From Scatomonas sp963928055 (GTDB lineage: Bacteria > Bacillota > Clostridia > Lachnospirales > Lachnospiraceae), in assembly GCA_963928055.1 (NCBI GenBank), contig CAWVDN010000001.1:248001-312000 (forward strand): a DNA stretch of 64,000 bases. The letters run 5' to 3'. This document shows positions 42,308 to 51,332 of the stretch, in pieces. The notes below the pieces were generated by a model. It saw nothing but the letters and a program-made list of their open reading frames with translations. It had not been told where the DNA came from and did no database searches. Position 1 is the first letter of the stretch, and the number at the start of each line of letters is the position of its first letter. The position numbers and the translations under genes are program-made.

Positions 42308-43696
42308 TTATTCTGTGAGACTTTCATTAGAATCCGGTCCTTCCGGAGCGGGTGTTTCTACCGGTTCCTGGGTAGGTTCCGGGGTAGGCTCCGGCGTGGG
42401 TTCCGCCGTAGGCTCCGGGGTGGGCTCCGCTGTAGGTTCCGGTGTGGGCTCCCAGGTAGGCTCCGGCGTAGGTTCCCAGGTAGGTTCCGGCGTAGGTTCC
42501 CAGGTAGGTTCCGGCGTGGGCTCCGCCGTAGGCTCCGGGGTGGGAGTTGCCACGGTTGAAGCGTTGGAGGAGCGGTCCAGAAGGTATGTGGCGGAGGATG
42601 CTCCGCTGATCTTTCCCGCCTCATTTACGGCGATGGCGTAGAAGGTGTGCGTACCGTTTTTCATCGTCACAGGTCCGGTATATTTTGTACTTTTGGTGGT
42701 TGGCCTGGAATCAAAGGAGTAATAGATCGTGCATCCCTTGTCCGCGGTTACCGTGATCTTCGTCACGGTTTTCGCACTATAGCTTCCGGAAACCGGACGG
42801 ATCACCGGACGGTTCGGCGCCGGCGTACTGATCCTGTACTCTGCCTCCGCTATGCTGCTGCGGATCCCCATTTCGTTGACCGCGATAGCTCTGAGCGTGG
42901 TATTGCCTTCTTTCAGTTTTACAGCTCCCGTATATCGGGTGCTGTTTTCCGTAGGATCGGAGCCGTCTGTGGTGTAGTAGATATCCGCCCCCTGGGAGGC
43001 TGTGATCTTTACGGATTGCTCCTCCTGATACGTACCCGGCTCCAGGCTGAACTGCGGTTCCTCACTGATATACTCGGTATATTTTTCACGGATCGCTGCG
43101 TTTCCGCAGTTTTCCACCAGTTCCCGGATCTTATGGGGCTCGCCCATTTCATTGTAGATGCGGATCAGAATACTGTAGGCCGCCTCATAATTCGGATTGT
43201 CCGCGATCACCTGCTCCAGCTCTTCCGCTGCTTTTTTTGCCTCACCCTGCTTGTCGTAAATCTGCGCTTTTAAAGTAAGGGCTTCCGCGCTGTCAGGATC
43301 CATGGCCAGAGCCGCGAGAACAGCTTCCATAGCTCCCTCATAGTTGCTGTTGCTGTAGGCGGTCTCCGCTTTTCGCATATACCCCTCGAAACTGTCGCTT
43401 TCTCTGGGAATAAACAGCAGAACGCAGATCACCGCCACAGCGGCGGCTGCGGCCAGAAAAGCAGCCAGGGTTTTTCTGCGCCGCCTGGTGAGTTCCTGCT
43501 TCTCCTGCTCCTCCCGTACGCGGCGTTCCTCCTCCTGCCTTTGCAGCTCTTCATCCAGCGCCTGCTGTTTCTTTTGTTCCTGAAAGCGGCTTTCCATTGT
43601 CTCATAATCCGGTACCAGCTGAATCTCTTTCCCGCAGACAGGGCAGACTACCTCGTCATCTTTTATGGGAGCGCCGCATTGTGAGCAATTTCTCAT
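42308..43696 (-). CDS. Zinc-ribbon, TPR and chitobiase-C-domain membrane protein with PTPEPT tail
   Basis: This 462-residue multidomain protein has no established function. A zinc ribbon (CSQCGAPIKDDEVVCPVCG, residues 4-22) is followed by a charged coiled coil (about 35-72), one membrane segment (about 77-95) and two to three TPR-like repeats (about 102-200). Two chitobiase/hexosaminidase C-terminal-like domains follow (IYYTTDGSDPTENSTRYTG, then IYYSFDSRPTTKSTKYTG). The tail is about 60 residues of Pro-Thr-Glu repeats. The zinc ribbon is cytoplasmic and the remainder faces outward, so it may be a cell-wall sensor. It starts adjacent to the ftsK stop. Confidence 0.72.
   Translation of the reverse strand: MRNCSQCGAPIKDDEVVCPVCGKEIQLVPDYETMESRFQEQKKQQALDEELQRQEEERRVREEQEKQELTRRRRKTLAAFLAAAAAVAVICVLLFIPRESDSFEGYMRKAETAYSNSNYEGAMEAVLAALAMDPDSAEALTLKAQIYDKQGEAKKAAEELEQVIADNPNYEAAYSILIRIYNEMGEPHKIRELVENCGNAAIREKYTEYISEEPQFSLEPGTYQEEQSVKITASQGADIYYTTDGSDPTENSTRYTGAVKLKEGNTTLRAIAVNEMGIRSSIAEAEYRISTPAPNRPVIRPVSGSYSAKTVTKITVTADKGCTIYYSFDSRPTTKSTKYTGPVTMKNGTHTFYAIAVNEAGKISGASSATYLLDRSSNASTVATPTPEPTAEPTPEPTWEPTPEPTWEPTPEPTWEPTPEPTAEPTPEPTAEPTPEPTPEPTQEPVETPAPEGPDSNESLTE
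42366..42545 (-). repeat. Tandem repeats coding for the PTPEPT tail
   Basis: About 180 bp of short tandem units encodes repeated TPEPTAEP and TPEPTWEP peptides; several neighbouring 24-bp copies at about 42448-42520 are almost identical. Such repeats can change copy number by slippage and lengthen or shorten the surface stalk. Confidence 0.8.
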
Positions 43697-46129
43697 TTAA
43701 CTTTCCTCCAGATAGTTCTCAAACTGTTCCATAGACATCAGGATCTTCCGGGGTTTGGTCCCCTCCTCTTCGCCTACCACACCGGCATCGCTGAGCTGAT
43801 CCATGATCCGGGCCGCGCGGTTAAATCCGATCTTAAAGGCCCTCTGGAGCATGCCGATGGAGGCTTTGTCCTTGTCGATGATCAGCTTTCCGGCGTCCAC
43901 GAAATAACTGTCCCGCTCGTCTCCCGAAGCGGATGCTGCCTGAACGGCAGCCGTATGATTGATCTTTTCCTCTATTTCCGGATCGTACGTCTGTTCTCCG
44001 GACCGGGCGGACAGAAAGTCAACGACTTTTACGATCTCGTCATCGGAAACGTAGGCCCCCTGCACCCTGGCCGGTTTCTGGTATCCCTGGGGATAAAACA
44101 GCATGTCTCCCTTTCCCAGAAGCTTTTCCGCTCCGTTCATATCCAGGATGGTCCGTGAGTCTACTCCGGAGGCGACCGCCAGCGCGATCCTGGAAGGCAT
44201 GTTGGCTTTGATCAGGCCGGTGATCACGTTTACGGAAGGCCTCTGGGTAGCGATGATCAGATGGAGTCCCGCCGCTCTGGCCAGCTGTGCCAGACGGCAG
44301 ATGGCGTCCTCCACTTCCCCCGGCGCCACCATCATTAGATCTGCCAGCTCGTCCACGATGATAACGATCTGGGGCAGTTCCTTGGGTTTGTTTTCATCTT
44401 CGATCCCTTCCAGGCGGCGGACTTTGGCGTTATAGCCCGCCAGATCCCGGACATTATATTCGGCGAATTTGTTGTAGCGGTCCGTCATCTCGGAAACGGC
44501 CCAATTCAGCGCTCCCGCGGCTTTTTTGGGATCCGTGACCACCGGTATATAGAGATGCGGGATCCCGTTGTAGACCGAAAGTTCCACTACCTTGGGGTCG
44601 ATCATGATCAGCTTCACCTCGTCGGGGGAGGCTTTGTAGAGGATACTCATGATCAGCGTATTGATACACACGGATTTTCCGGAACCGGTAGCTCCCGCGA
44701 TCAGCAGATGGGGCATCTTCGCGATATCGGCCACCACCGGCTGCCCGGCGATATCTTTTCCCACAGCAAAGGCAAGCTTGGAGGGGAATCGGCGGAAGGC
44801 CTGGCTCTCCAGCAGAGACCGCAGCGTCACAGAACTGTTGGTCTTATTGGGAACCTCGATCCCCACAGCGGCCTTCCCGGGGATCGGCGCTTCGATCCGG
44901 ATATCCGCCGCTGCCAGGTTCAGTTTTATATCATCGGAAAGCCCGACGATACGGCTGACCTTTACCCCCTGCTCCGGCTGGATCTCATATCTTGTCACCG
45001 TGGGGCCGCAGCTGACGTTGGTCACCGTTACATCTACCCCGAAGTTATGGAGGGTCTGCTGCAGTTTCAGAGCGGTTTCCCGCAGCTGTGCGTTGGAATC
45101 CCCTCCCTGATGGCCGCTGGCTTTTTTCAGCAGCGAGAACGGCGGCGTCTGGTAATCGGTCTTTTTCTTTTCCTCCGCCGAAGAGATCTCTTTGCGTATA
45201 TCCTGAATGCCCGCAGCGATCTCCTCCTGGGAAGATCTGGGCTGTTTCTGCGGCTGTGAGGGATTTTCCGCCTCTTTCCGCGGGGGCGCGCTTTCCTCCA
45301 CAGGGAGATCCGACGGTTCCTTAGGCGGCGGAAGGATCTCCGCGGAAAGAGGGAGCTCTTCCGATTCCTGTGCTTCCTCTCCCACAGAGCTTATATCGTT
45401 TCTTTGGATAAAGAAATCCGGAAATGCCTGCTGCGTGAACTCGCTGTTTCTGGAAACCTCCTCCAGCTTCTGCTCCGTGCGCCGTTTTTTTCTGCGTTTT
45501 TCCGCCTCCGCATGATGCTCTCTGGCCGACTGATACGCCTGAGCGCCTTTTTCCCTGGCTTTGGCAAGGAGCGGCTTCTGGGTCGTGATAATGGCAAAAA
45601 CAGCCAGCAGAGCCAGCACGATCACATACGTGCCCGCCGTGCCGAAGATCCGGCAGAGCAGCTGGGTAAGAGCCCCACCCAGCAGGCCGCCGCCAAAACG
45701 ATCTCCGGCGCTCCGGGAAAAAAGGCTGCTGATCCGTACCGTTTCGGAATATCCCGCGGTCAGCAGATGGATCAGTACACAGCTCATGCAGAAAAGGCCG
45801 GCTGCCCCGATCATTTTTCTGCGAAGCAGGGGGCTGCGCCGGTTGGCAAGGTAAAAAGCGCCCCCGAGAAACAGAAGAATCGGGAAAACATATTCCAGCA
45901 GCCCGAAAAGTCCAAAGAAAAAAGAACTGAAAAAATGGCCGGCAACACCCACCAGCCCGAAATTGCTGAGCAAAAGCAGCAGAGAAAAAGCCAGCAGAAG
46001 CAGGAGCAGGATATCTGTCCGCAGTCTGCTGTCGGATTTCATGTTTTTCGCTGCTTTTTTGGAACCGCCGCCCTTGCGGGAAGACGTCCTTTTCACGGCA
46101 GAACTTTTTTTTCTGCGTGTACTTGCCAT
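43697..46129 (-). CDS. ftsK: FtsK/SpoIIIE-family DNA translocase
   Basis: This hexameric DNA pump moves chromosomes through the division or sporulation septum. It has 810 residues. A basic N-terminal tail precedes four membrane segments (about residues 40-185), then a Pro/Glu-rich linker. The motor domain has Walker A AGATGSGKSVCINTLI, IVIIVDELADLMMVAP and AARAAGLHLIIATQRPSVNVITG. The C-terminal gamma winged helix is GMLQRAFKIGFNRAARIMDQLSDAGVVG. The start at 46129 has an AGGTG site; a GTG start at 46141 is possible but lacks one. It runs into the zinc-ribbon gene without a gap. Confidence 0.95.
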   Translation of the reverse strand: MASTRRKKSSAVKRTSSRKGGGSKKAAKNMKSDSRLRTDILLLLLLAFSLLLLLSNFGLVGVAGHFFSSFFFGLFGLLEYVFPILLFLGGAFYLANRRSPLLRRKMIGAAGLFCMSCVLIHLLTAGYSETVRISSLFSRSAGDRFGGGLLGGALTQLLCRIFGTAGTYVIVLALLAVFAIITTQKPLLAKAREKGAQAYQSAREHHAEAEKRRKKRRTEQKLEEVSRNSEFTQQAFPDFFIQRNDISSVGEEAQESEELPLSAEILPPPKEPSDLPVEESAPPRKEAENPSQPQKQPRSSQEEIAAGIQDIRKEISSAEEKKKTDYQTPPFSLLKKASGHQGGDSNAQLRETALKLQQTLHNFGVDVTVTNVSCGPTVTRYEIQPEQGVKVSRIVGLSDDIKLNLAAADIRIEAPIPGKAAVGIEVPNKTNSSVTLRSLLESQAFRRFPSKLAFAVGKDIAGQPVVADIAKMPHLLIAGATGSGKSVCINTLIMSILYKASPDEVKLIMIDPKVVELSVYNGIPHLYIPVVTDPKKAAGALNWAVSEMTDRYNKFAEYNVRDLAGYNAKVRRLEGIEDENKPKELPQIVIIVDELADLMMVAPGEVEDAICRLAQLARAAGLHLIIATQRPSVNVITGLIKANMPSRIALAVASGVDSRTILDMNGAEKLLGKGDMLFYPQGYQKPARVQGAYVSDDEIVKVVDFLSARSGEQTYDPEIEEKINHTAAVQAASASGDERDSYFVDAGKLIIDKDKASIGMLQRAFKIGFNRAARIMDQLSDAGVVGEEEGTKPRKILMSMEQFENYLEES

Positions 46130-46185
46130 AAAGCCATTCACCTCATGCTAACATATTACGAATATTTCTTCTGATTGATAAAGGA

Positions 46186-47061
46186 TCAGACAAGGTACCT
46201 TGCGATAGAAAGGATTCCTATGATCAGGCAGTATGCCGCAAAAAAGCGGCTTCTTTTTCTGGAAAGCAGTTTCATGGCGATCCGGATCACAAAAAATCCC
46301 ACGAAAGCAGACACCAGCATCCCTACAAGGCAAGGCAGGATCCCTACCCGCACATCCATGGCATGACTTCTGGTAGCTTCCAGGATCATGGCGCCGATGA
46401 TGGTGGGAACCGACAGGACAAATGCGTATTTTAACGCGAACTTTCTGGTGAAGCCGCTGAGAAATCCGGAGGACAGAGTCATAGCCAGCCTGGAATTTCC
46501 CGGAAAGGCCGCAAACCCCTGAAAGGCGCCGATCACAAAAGCATCCAGGTATTTTGACTCCCTGGGTCCCCGGTTATTGGAAAGCATAAAGGACGACACA
46601 AACAGGAGCAGAGCCGTCACAAAGAGCCCCAGCCCGGAAGCCAGGAGATTTCCGGTCAGCATTTCCACGATGGGCGACACAAGATAAGCCACGATCACCG
46701 TGGGGATCATGGAGACCAGAAGCATAGCCGCGAATTTCCTGTAGCTGCCGTTTACGATCCTGCGGTACCGGACGCCGCTCCGATGCAGCGGATCCCGGAA
46801 ATGCAGTTTTAAATTAAAGAGTATATCTCCGGCCATACCGCAATACTCGGCCAGTATCCTGTGTACATCTTTATGAAACACTGTCAGAACCGAAAACAGT
46901 GTTCCCAAATGCAGCATAATCATAAACATCAGATTCGAGGAACCTTCCGCACCCAGAAAATCCCCCACAAGGGTCAGATGGCCGGAACTGCTGATGGGGA
47001 AAAACTCCGTGATCCCCTGCACCAGACCCAACAGCGCTGCCTGTATTATATTCATAATCAT
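46186..47061 (-). CDS. uppP: Undecaprenyl-diphosphatase UppP/BacA
   Basis: This integral membrane phosphatase recycles undecaprenyl pyrophosphate, the lipid carrier for cell wall synthesis. It has 291 residues and about eight membrane helices. Motif 1 is GLVQGITEFFPISSSGHL. Motif 2 reads PGNSRLAMT, where most UppP proteins have PGxSRSGAT; the serine and arginine remain. Two in-frame starts, at 47061 and 47055, are close; the second gives the commoner N-terminus. A good promoter lies just upstream. Confidence 0.92.
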   Translation of the reverse strand: MIMNIIQAALLGLVQGITEFFPISSSGHLTLVGDFLGAEGSSNLMFMIMLHLGTLFSVLTVFHKDVHRILAEYCGMAGDILFNLKLHFRDPLHRSGVRYRRIVNGSYRKFAAMLLVSMIPTVIVAYLVSPIVEMLTGNLLASGLGLFVTALLLFVSSFMLSNNRGPRESKYLDAFVIGAFQGFAAFPGNSRLAMTLSSGFLSGFTRKFALKYAFVLSVPTIIGAMILEATRSHAMDVRVGILPCLVGMLVSAFVGFFVIRIAMKLLSRKRSRFFAAYCLIIGILSIARYLV

Positions 47062-47110
47062 TCATCCCCGTTTGTATGTAATACTCCCTTATCCCATAGC
47101 TGGACGCTTT

Positions 47111-47139
47111 ATTATAGCACAGTTTTATAGCATGTACAA
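47111..47139 (-). promoter_or_regulatory. Promoter of uppP
   Basis: TTGTAC (-35), a 17-bp spacer and a perfect TATAAT (-10) lie on the minus strand, with a leader of about 45 nt. It lies directly after the terminator of the nucleoside/pentose operon. Confidence 0.7.
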
Positions 47140-47161
47140 CACCCAAAATCCCGGAAAATAA

Positions 47162-47188
47162 GATCCCCGGGCCCATAGCCCGGGGATC
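47162..47188 (-). terminator. Intrinsic terminator of the nucleoside/pentose operon
   Basis: A perfect 11-bp GC-rich stem (GATCCCCGGGC and its complement) with a five-base loop is followed on the minus strand by TTATTTT. It ends the operon that finishes with the sugar-isomerase-like gene. Confidence 0.85.
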
Positions 47189-47207
47189 CTTTTCAGGAGT
47201 ATTCGGT

Positions 47208-48398
47208 TTACTTTTCAAAAAATTCGCGGATCCGTTTGGACCAATGGCCTTTGCAGATCATCTGATGATTGGAAATAGGAGCTTTCAGGAAATACTCCGT
47301 CCCTTCCGGCAGGCGGATGCGCAGCTGTGTCCTGCAAAGATCCGGTCTGTGGAGGCTTTCCAGCAATTCCGCGTCCTGCGCGTAATAGCGATTTGTCTCG
47401 TCGCATTTAAAAACAGTGATGGGACCCGGCTCCAGGTCTCCCGCAAGCGCGACGCCGATGCCGGACTCAAAATGCGTGGTCAGCTGATAGGAATCCGGCA
47501 TATTTAAAGGCAGTGTGCAGTGGGCGAAGATCATTTCTTTGTTTTCCGCGTCCAGCTGGCTGGGGTTTGCCATAAAAACAGGCTGTCCCGTCAGTTTGTT
47601 CAGAACGGTCATTGCCAGAAGGCTGCGGGTGTCTCCCTCGCAGGCCGCGGGAATCCCCTCCGCGTTTAAGATCGCCAGAGCGATGCAGCCCGTCGTCCCG
47701 ATGCTTCCCAGAAGATCAAAGCACCGCACCGTGACCGCGGAGAGCTGGTTTCTGGAGATCATGCGCTTTACCGCTCCATATACGTTCAGAGCCTTTTCCG
47801 TTTCCGCCGGATCATAGGCCTTTTCTTTTACTTCTCTGGCAAAAGCGTTGTCCTCATAACCGCCGATCTGATACTCCCGGATCAGTTCTTCCACATCCAG
47901 GTCGATCAGCTGACAGCCGAAGGTCTCTTTCAGCGTTTCGTGATCCGCCCGGCTGGCCACCAGCGTGACCGCCTCGCCGATCGCCCCGATCCTCATACCG
48001 CGCAGCTCTTCTTTTGCTTTATGCACCGCGCAGATCTCACGGATCCTCGCGGCTGTATCTTTCAGGGAGCCGTGGATGATCTCTCCCTTCTCTCCGTTCC
48101 TCTGCAGGTAGGAAAGAATTTCCATGGAGGCGGCCAGAGAGTTCCAGGCAGGGACAGTCAGCAGATAGTAGGGTCCCTGCGCCATGCGGTACACTCTGCT
48201 GAAAGGTTCCGCCGTGCCGCCGGATCCTATAAAAAAGATCTTCGGCCCCTGTCCGCAAAATTCCTTGTCCTCCGCGGCATATATTTCCATACGGGCTTCC
48301 CTGCCAAGATCCAGCAGATACTCCCGGCAGTAATCCGGGATCCTGGCATCGTTGCAGTTGCTGGGTCCCAGGATCTGATAAACTCCTAATCTGTCCAT
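47208..48398 (-). CDS. L-fucose/L-arabinose isomerase-like protein
   Basis: This 396-residue protein has a fucose-isomerase-like fold. VRCFDLLGSIGTTGCIAL, the probable metal-binding glutamate in PAACEGDTRSLLAM, and NPSQLDAENKEMIFAHCTLP (probable metal-binding Asp and His) match the C-terminal catalytic part of this superfamily. Length is below that of true L-fucose isomerase (about 590). It ends an operon with transketolase halves, RpiB and Rpe, so a free-pentose or ketopentose isomerisation step is a reasonable inference. The substrate is not known. GGAGG precedes the ATG. Confidence 0.75.
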   Translation of the reverse strand: MDRLGVYQILGPSNCNDARIPDYCREYLLDLGREARMEIYAAEDKEFCGQGPKIFFIGSGGTAEPFSRVYRMAQGPYYLLTVPAWNSLAASMEILSYLQRNGEKGEIIHGSLKDTAARIREICAVHKAKEELRGMRIGAIGEAVTLVASRADHETLKETFGCQLIDLDVEELIREYQIGGYEDNAFAREVKEKAYDPAETEKALNVYGAVKRMISRNQLSAVTVRCFDLLGSIGTTGCIALAILNAEGIPAACEGDTRSLLAMTVLNKLTGQPVFMANPSQLDAENKEMIFAHCTLPLNMPDSYQLTTHFESGIGVALAGDLEPGPITVFKCDETNRYYAQDAELLESLHRPDLCRTQLRIRLPEGTEYFLKAPISNHQMICKGHWSKRIREFFEK

Positions 48399-48410
48399 TT
48401 TCCGCCTCCT

Positions 48411-49361
48411 TTATTTTTTTCTTAAGCGAACTCTGTGTATTGCCTCAATGATATTGGAAGCTCTCAGTCCGAACTGATCCATCAGTACGTGTCCCGGTCC
48501 GGAATATCCGTAGCAGTCCTGTACGCCGATCTTCTCCATGGGGATCGGACATTCCCGCAGCAGTACATCGCCTACGGCGTCTCCCAGTCCTCCGATGACG
48601 CTGTGCTCTTCCGCCGTAACAATGGCTCCGGTTTCTCTGGCGGCTTTGACCACCGCCTCCTCATCCAGCGGCTTTAAAGTATGCATGTCTATGACGCGGA
48701 CGCGGATCCCCTCGCTTTCCAGAAGGTTCGCCGCCTTCAGGGCTTCATAGACCATGGAGCCCACAGCGATGACCGTGGCGTCGCTGCCGTCTTTTTTCAG
48801 AATGCTCTTCCCGATGGTAAAGGTGTAATCCTCTTCCCTGTTTACACACTCCACAGGAAGACGGCCCAGCCGGAGATAAACCGGCCCCTGGTAGTCCAGC
48901 ATGGCTTTTACAGCCGCCTGGGTCTCGTAATGATCCGCCGGACAGATGACCGTCATTCCGGGAATGCTGCGCATGGCGGCGCAGTCTTCATTGCACTGAT
49001 GGGAGGCGCCGTCCTCTCCTACGCTGATGCCGGCGTGGGTTCCCACGATCTTCACGTTCAGATGGGGATATCCCACGGAGTTGCGGATCTGCTCCATGGC
49101 TCTTTCCGCGCTGAACATGGCAAAGGTTGCCGCTACAGGAAGTTTTCCGCTGGCCGCCAGGCCGGCAGCCACGCCGATCATGTTGCCCTCCGCGATCCCG
49201 CAGTCCACAAACCGTTCCGGATAGGCGGCCTTAAAAAGATCTGTCCTGGTAGCCTTCGCCAGATCCGCGTCCAGGACTACCATCTGAGGATATTGATCCG
49301 CAAGTTCCGCCAGGGCAAGGCCAAAGCTTTCCCTGGTTGCCTTCTTAATATTTTCTTTCAC
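48411..49361 (-). CDS. Transketolase, C-terminal half (split enzyme)
   Basis: This 316-residue subunit of a split transketolase carries the pyrimidine-binding and C-terminal domains (GIAEGNMIGVAAGLAASG, HAGISVGEDGASHQ, IDMHTLKPLDEEAV). It works with the preceding gene to move two-carbon units between pentose and other sugar phosphates with thiamine diphosphate. The start is GTG, directly after the stop of the N-terminal half. A DXS-like or arabitol-type transketolase pair cannot be excluded, but the pentose neighbours favour transketolase. Confidence 0.9.
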   Translation of the reverse strand: MKENIKKATRESFGLALAELADQYPQMVVLDADLAKATRTDLFKAAYPERFVDCGIAEGNMIGVAAGLAASGKLPVAATFAMFSAERAMEQIRNSVGYPHLNVKIVGTHAGISVGEDGASHQCNEDCAAMRSIPGMTVICPADHYETQAAVKAMLDYQGPVYLRLGRLPVECVNREEDYTFTIGKSILKKDGSDATVIAVGSMVYEALKAANLLESEGIRVRVIDMHTLKPLDEEAVVKAARETGAIVTAEEHSVIGGLGDAVGDVLLRECPIPMEKIGVQDCYGYSGPGHVLMDQFGLRASNIIEAIHRVRLRKK

Positions 49362-50204
49362 TTATTTCAATTCCTCCATTACTTTGTTCAATTCACACAT
49401 TGCCTGTCCATACTGCTCTTCGTTGGGAGCGGCTCCATGCCAGCCCACCTGATCCTCCATAAAGCTTACGCCCTTTCCCTTATGGGTCCTGGCCAGGATG
49501 GCTTTGGGTTTTCCGTTGGCTGTTTTCGCTGCCTGAAAAGCTTCTTCCAGCTTTTCAAAATCATGTCCGTCCTCTACCGGGATCACATCAAACCCGAAAT
49601 CCTGCAATTTGCTGTCCAGGGGCTCCGGTCCGCCCACTTTGGAAACGGGTCCGTCGATCTGCAGTCCGTTGTAGTCGATGATCCAGCACAGGTTGTCCAG
49701 ACCTTTGTGTCCCGCGAACATAGCCGCTTCCCAGACCTGCCCTTCTTCCATCTCTCCGTCGCCTAAAAGTACATAGGTCCTGTAGCTTTCCCGGAAAAGT
49801 TTGGCCCCCAGGGCCATTCCGCAGGCCGCGCTGACTCCCTGTCCCAGGCTTCCGGTAGACATATCCACACCCGGGATTTTTTTCATATCCGGGTGCCCCT
49901 GCAGGATGGAGCCGGGGGCCCGGAAAGATTTCAGGATCTCCCGCTCAAAAAATCCCCGTTCCGCAAGCGCCGCATAAAGTCCGGGGCTGCTGTGCCCCTT
50001 GGAAAGAACAAAGCGGTCTCTCGCCGGATCCTTCGGCGCAGCAGGATCCACGCGAAGTTCCTTCTGATACAGCCAGGTAAGTATCTCCGCGCTGGAAAGA
50101 GCTCCGCCGGGATGTCCCGACTGCGCTTCGTACACCTCTTCCAGAATATCCATCCGCAGCTGACAGGCTGCGCGTTTCAGACAATTCAGTTCCTTTTGAT
50201 CCAT
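49362..50204 (-). CDS. Transketolase, N-terminal half (split enzyme)
   Basis: This 280-residue thiamine-diphosphate-binding half shows GHPGGALSSAEILTWLY, KGHSSPGLYAALAERGFF and the ThDP/Mg motif GDGEMEEGQVWEAAMFAGHKGLDNLCWIIDYN. It pairs with the adjacent C-terminal half. GGAGG precedes the ATG. Split transketolases are frequent in Clostridia and often sit in carbohydrate operons in addition to a full-length housekeeping copy elsewhere. Confidence 0.92.
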   Translation of the reverse strand: MDQKELNCLKRAACQLRMDILEEVYEAQSGHPGGALSSAEILTWLYQKELRVDPAAPKDPARDRFVLSKGHSSPGLYAALAERGFFEREILKSFRAPGSILQGHPDMKKIPGVDMSTGSLGQGVSAACGMALGAKLFRESYRTYVLLGDGEMEEGQVWEAAMFAGHKGLDNLCWIIDYNGLQIDGPVSKVGGPEPLDSKLQDFGFDVIPVEDGHDFEKLEEAFQAAKTANGKPKAILARTHKGKGVSFMEDQVGWHGAAPNEEQYGQAMCELNKVMEELK

Positions 50205-50219
50205 TCCATCCTCCAGTCT

Positions 50220-50651
50220 TTAAAGTTGATTGATGCTGTTTACTCGTTTTTCGTGGATCCCGCCGAGAAATGTTTCACTCATATACGCCTGCACCATCAT
50301 CCAGGCAAGTTCGATCCCTACGGTACGGCCGCCCATGGTGATCACATTGGCGTTATTGTGGGCCTTTGCCATGCGGGCGCTGTAGCAGTCGCTGCAGAGC
50401 GCGGCCCGGATCCCTTTTACTTTATTGGCCGCAATGGAAACGCCGATCCCGGTGCCGCAGCAGAGCAGGCCGAAATCCATCTGGTCGTCCAGGACTGTCC
50501 GGCAGAGCTTTACCGCGATTTCCGGATAATCCACCGCATCATGGCTGTAGCAGCCGATATCCACTACCTGATGATTTTCCTCCTGCAGTCTTTTTTTCAG
50601 TTCTTCTTTCATGTCATATCCGCCGTGGTCGCTTCCGATCACAATTTTCAT
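50220..50651 (-). CDS. rpiB: Ribose-5-phosphate isomerase B (RpiB/LacAB family)
   Basis: The enzyme interconverts ribose 5-phosphate and ribulose 5-phosphate. It has 143 residues. MKIVIGSDHGGYDMKEELK, the cysteine-containing LLCCGTGIGVSIAANK and NVITMGGRTVG are family motifs; the cysteine is the usual RpiB active-site residue. Other LacAB members use allose or galactose 6-phosphate, but neighbours rpe and transketolase favour ribose. It overlaps rpe by 4 bp. Confidence 0.9.
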   Translation of the reverse strand: MKIVIGSDHGGYDMKEELKKRLQEENHQVVDIGCYSHDAVDYPEIAVKLCRTVLDDQMDFGLLCCGTGIGVSIAANKVKGIRAALCSDCYSARMAKAHNNANVITMGGRTVGIELAWMMVQAYMSETFLGGIHEKRVNSINQL

Positions 50652-51331
50652 GCGATTTCCTCCTTCTTTGTGTCGATGGCGGCGACAAACCGGCTGGCGG
50701 ATCCGCGGATCCCCTCCGGCTGGCCGAAGCAGACAAACGCCCCTCCCACCAGAATGTCGGCGCCTTCTCTGGCACAGACGGGACCGTTGGTAAAATCAAC
50801 GCCTCCGTCTACCATAATAGAAAAGGAACGGTTTTGCCTGGTCCTCAGGGAAGACAGTTCCCGTATCTTTTCGTGTACCGGTTCATAAAAGATCTGTCCG
50901 GAAAAACCCGGTTCCACCCCCATCAGCAGAACGTAATCCAGTTCTCCCAGTATTTCCTCCAGCATGGATACCGGCTGGACCGGGTTCAGCACTACCCCAG
51001 CCCGGATGCCTCTCTCTCGGATGCTGCGGAGCATTCTTAAGGGGAAAGAGGTGGCGTCCAGGTGAAAGGCCGCCATGTCCGGTCTGAGTGTTTCCAGTTC
51101 TTTCAGCCACTGGAAGGGTTCCGTGACCATCAGATGAAGATCCATGGGCACATGGGGAAAGGCGCTCCGGATGGCACGGGCCTGTTCAAAGCTGAGACAG
51201 ATATTGGGTACGTAATGGCCGTCCATAATGTCAATGTGCAGCATTCCCGCTCCGCCCTCGATGACTTCTTCAATGTCCCTGGACAGATGCATGATGTCCG
51301 CGCATGCGAGTGTGGGGTTTAAGATCGCCAT
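50648..51331 (-). CDS. rpe: Ribulose-phosphate 3-epimerase family protein
   Basis: This TIM-barrel metalloenzyme interconverts ribulose 5-phosphate and xylulose 5-phosphate. It has 227 residues. HIDIMDGHYVPNICLS (metal ligands), MDLHLMVTEP, VLLMGVEPGFSGQIF and MVDGGVDFTN are all present. Sequence drift in some loops means a related ketohexose phosphate epimerase is possible. The start at 51331 has AAGGA upstream and lies one base past the nucleoside hydrolase stop. Confidence 0.85.
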   Translation of the reverse strand: MAILNPTLACADIMHLSRDIEEVIEGGAGMLHIDIMDGHYVPNICLSFEQARAIRSAFPHVPMDLHLMVTEPFQWLKELETLRPDMAAFHLDATSFPLRMLRSIRERGIRAGVVLNPVQPVSMLEEILGELDYVLLMGVEPGFSGQIFYEPVHEKIRELSSLRTRQNRSFSIMVDGGVDFTNGPVCAREGADILVGGAFVCFGQPEGIRGSASRFVAAIDTKKEEIA

Positions 51332-51332
51332 T

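Noticed and set aside
42366..42545. CRISPR-like or intergenic direct repeats
   Set aside because: The repeats are in frame with a complete gene and encode a PTPEPT tail; there are no spacers and no cas genes.
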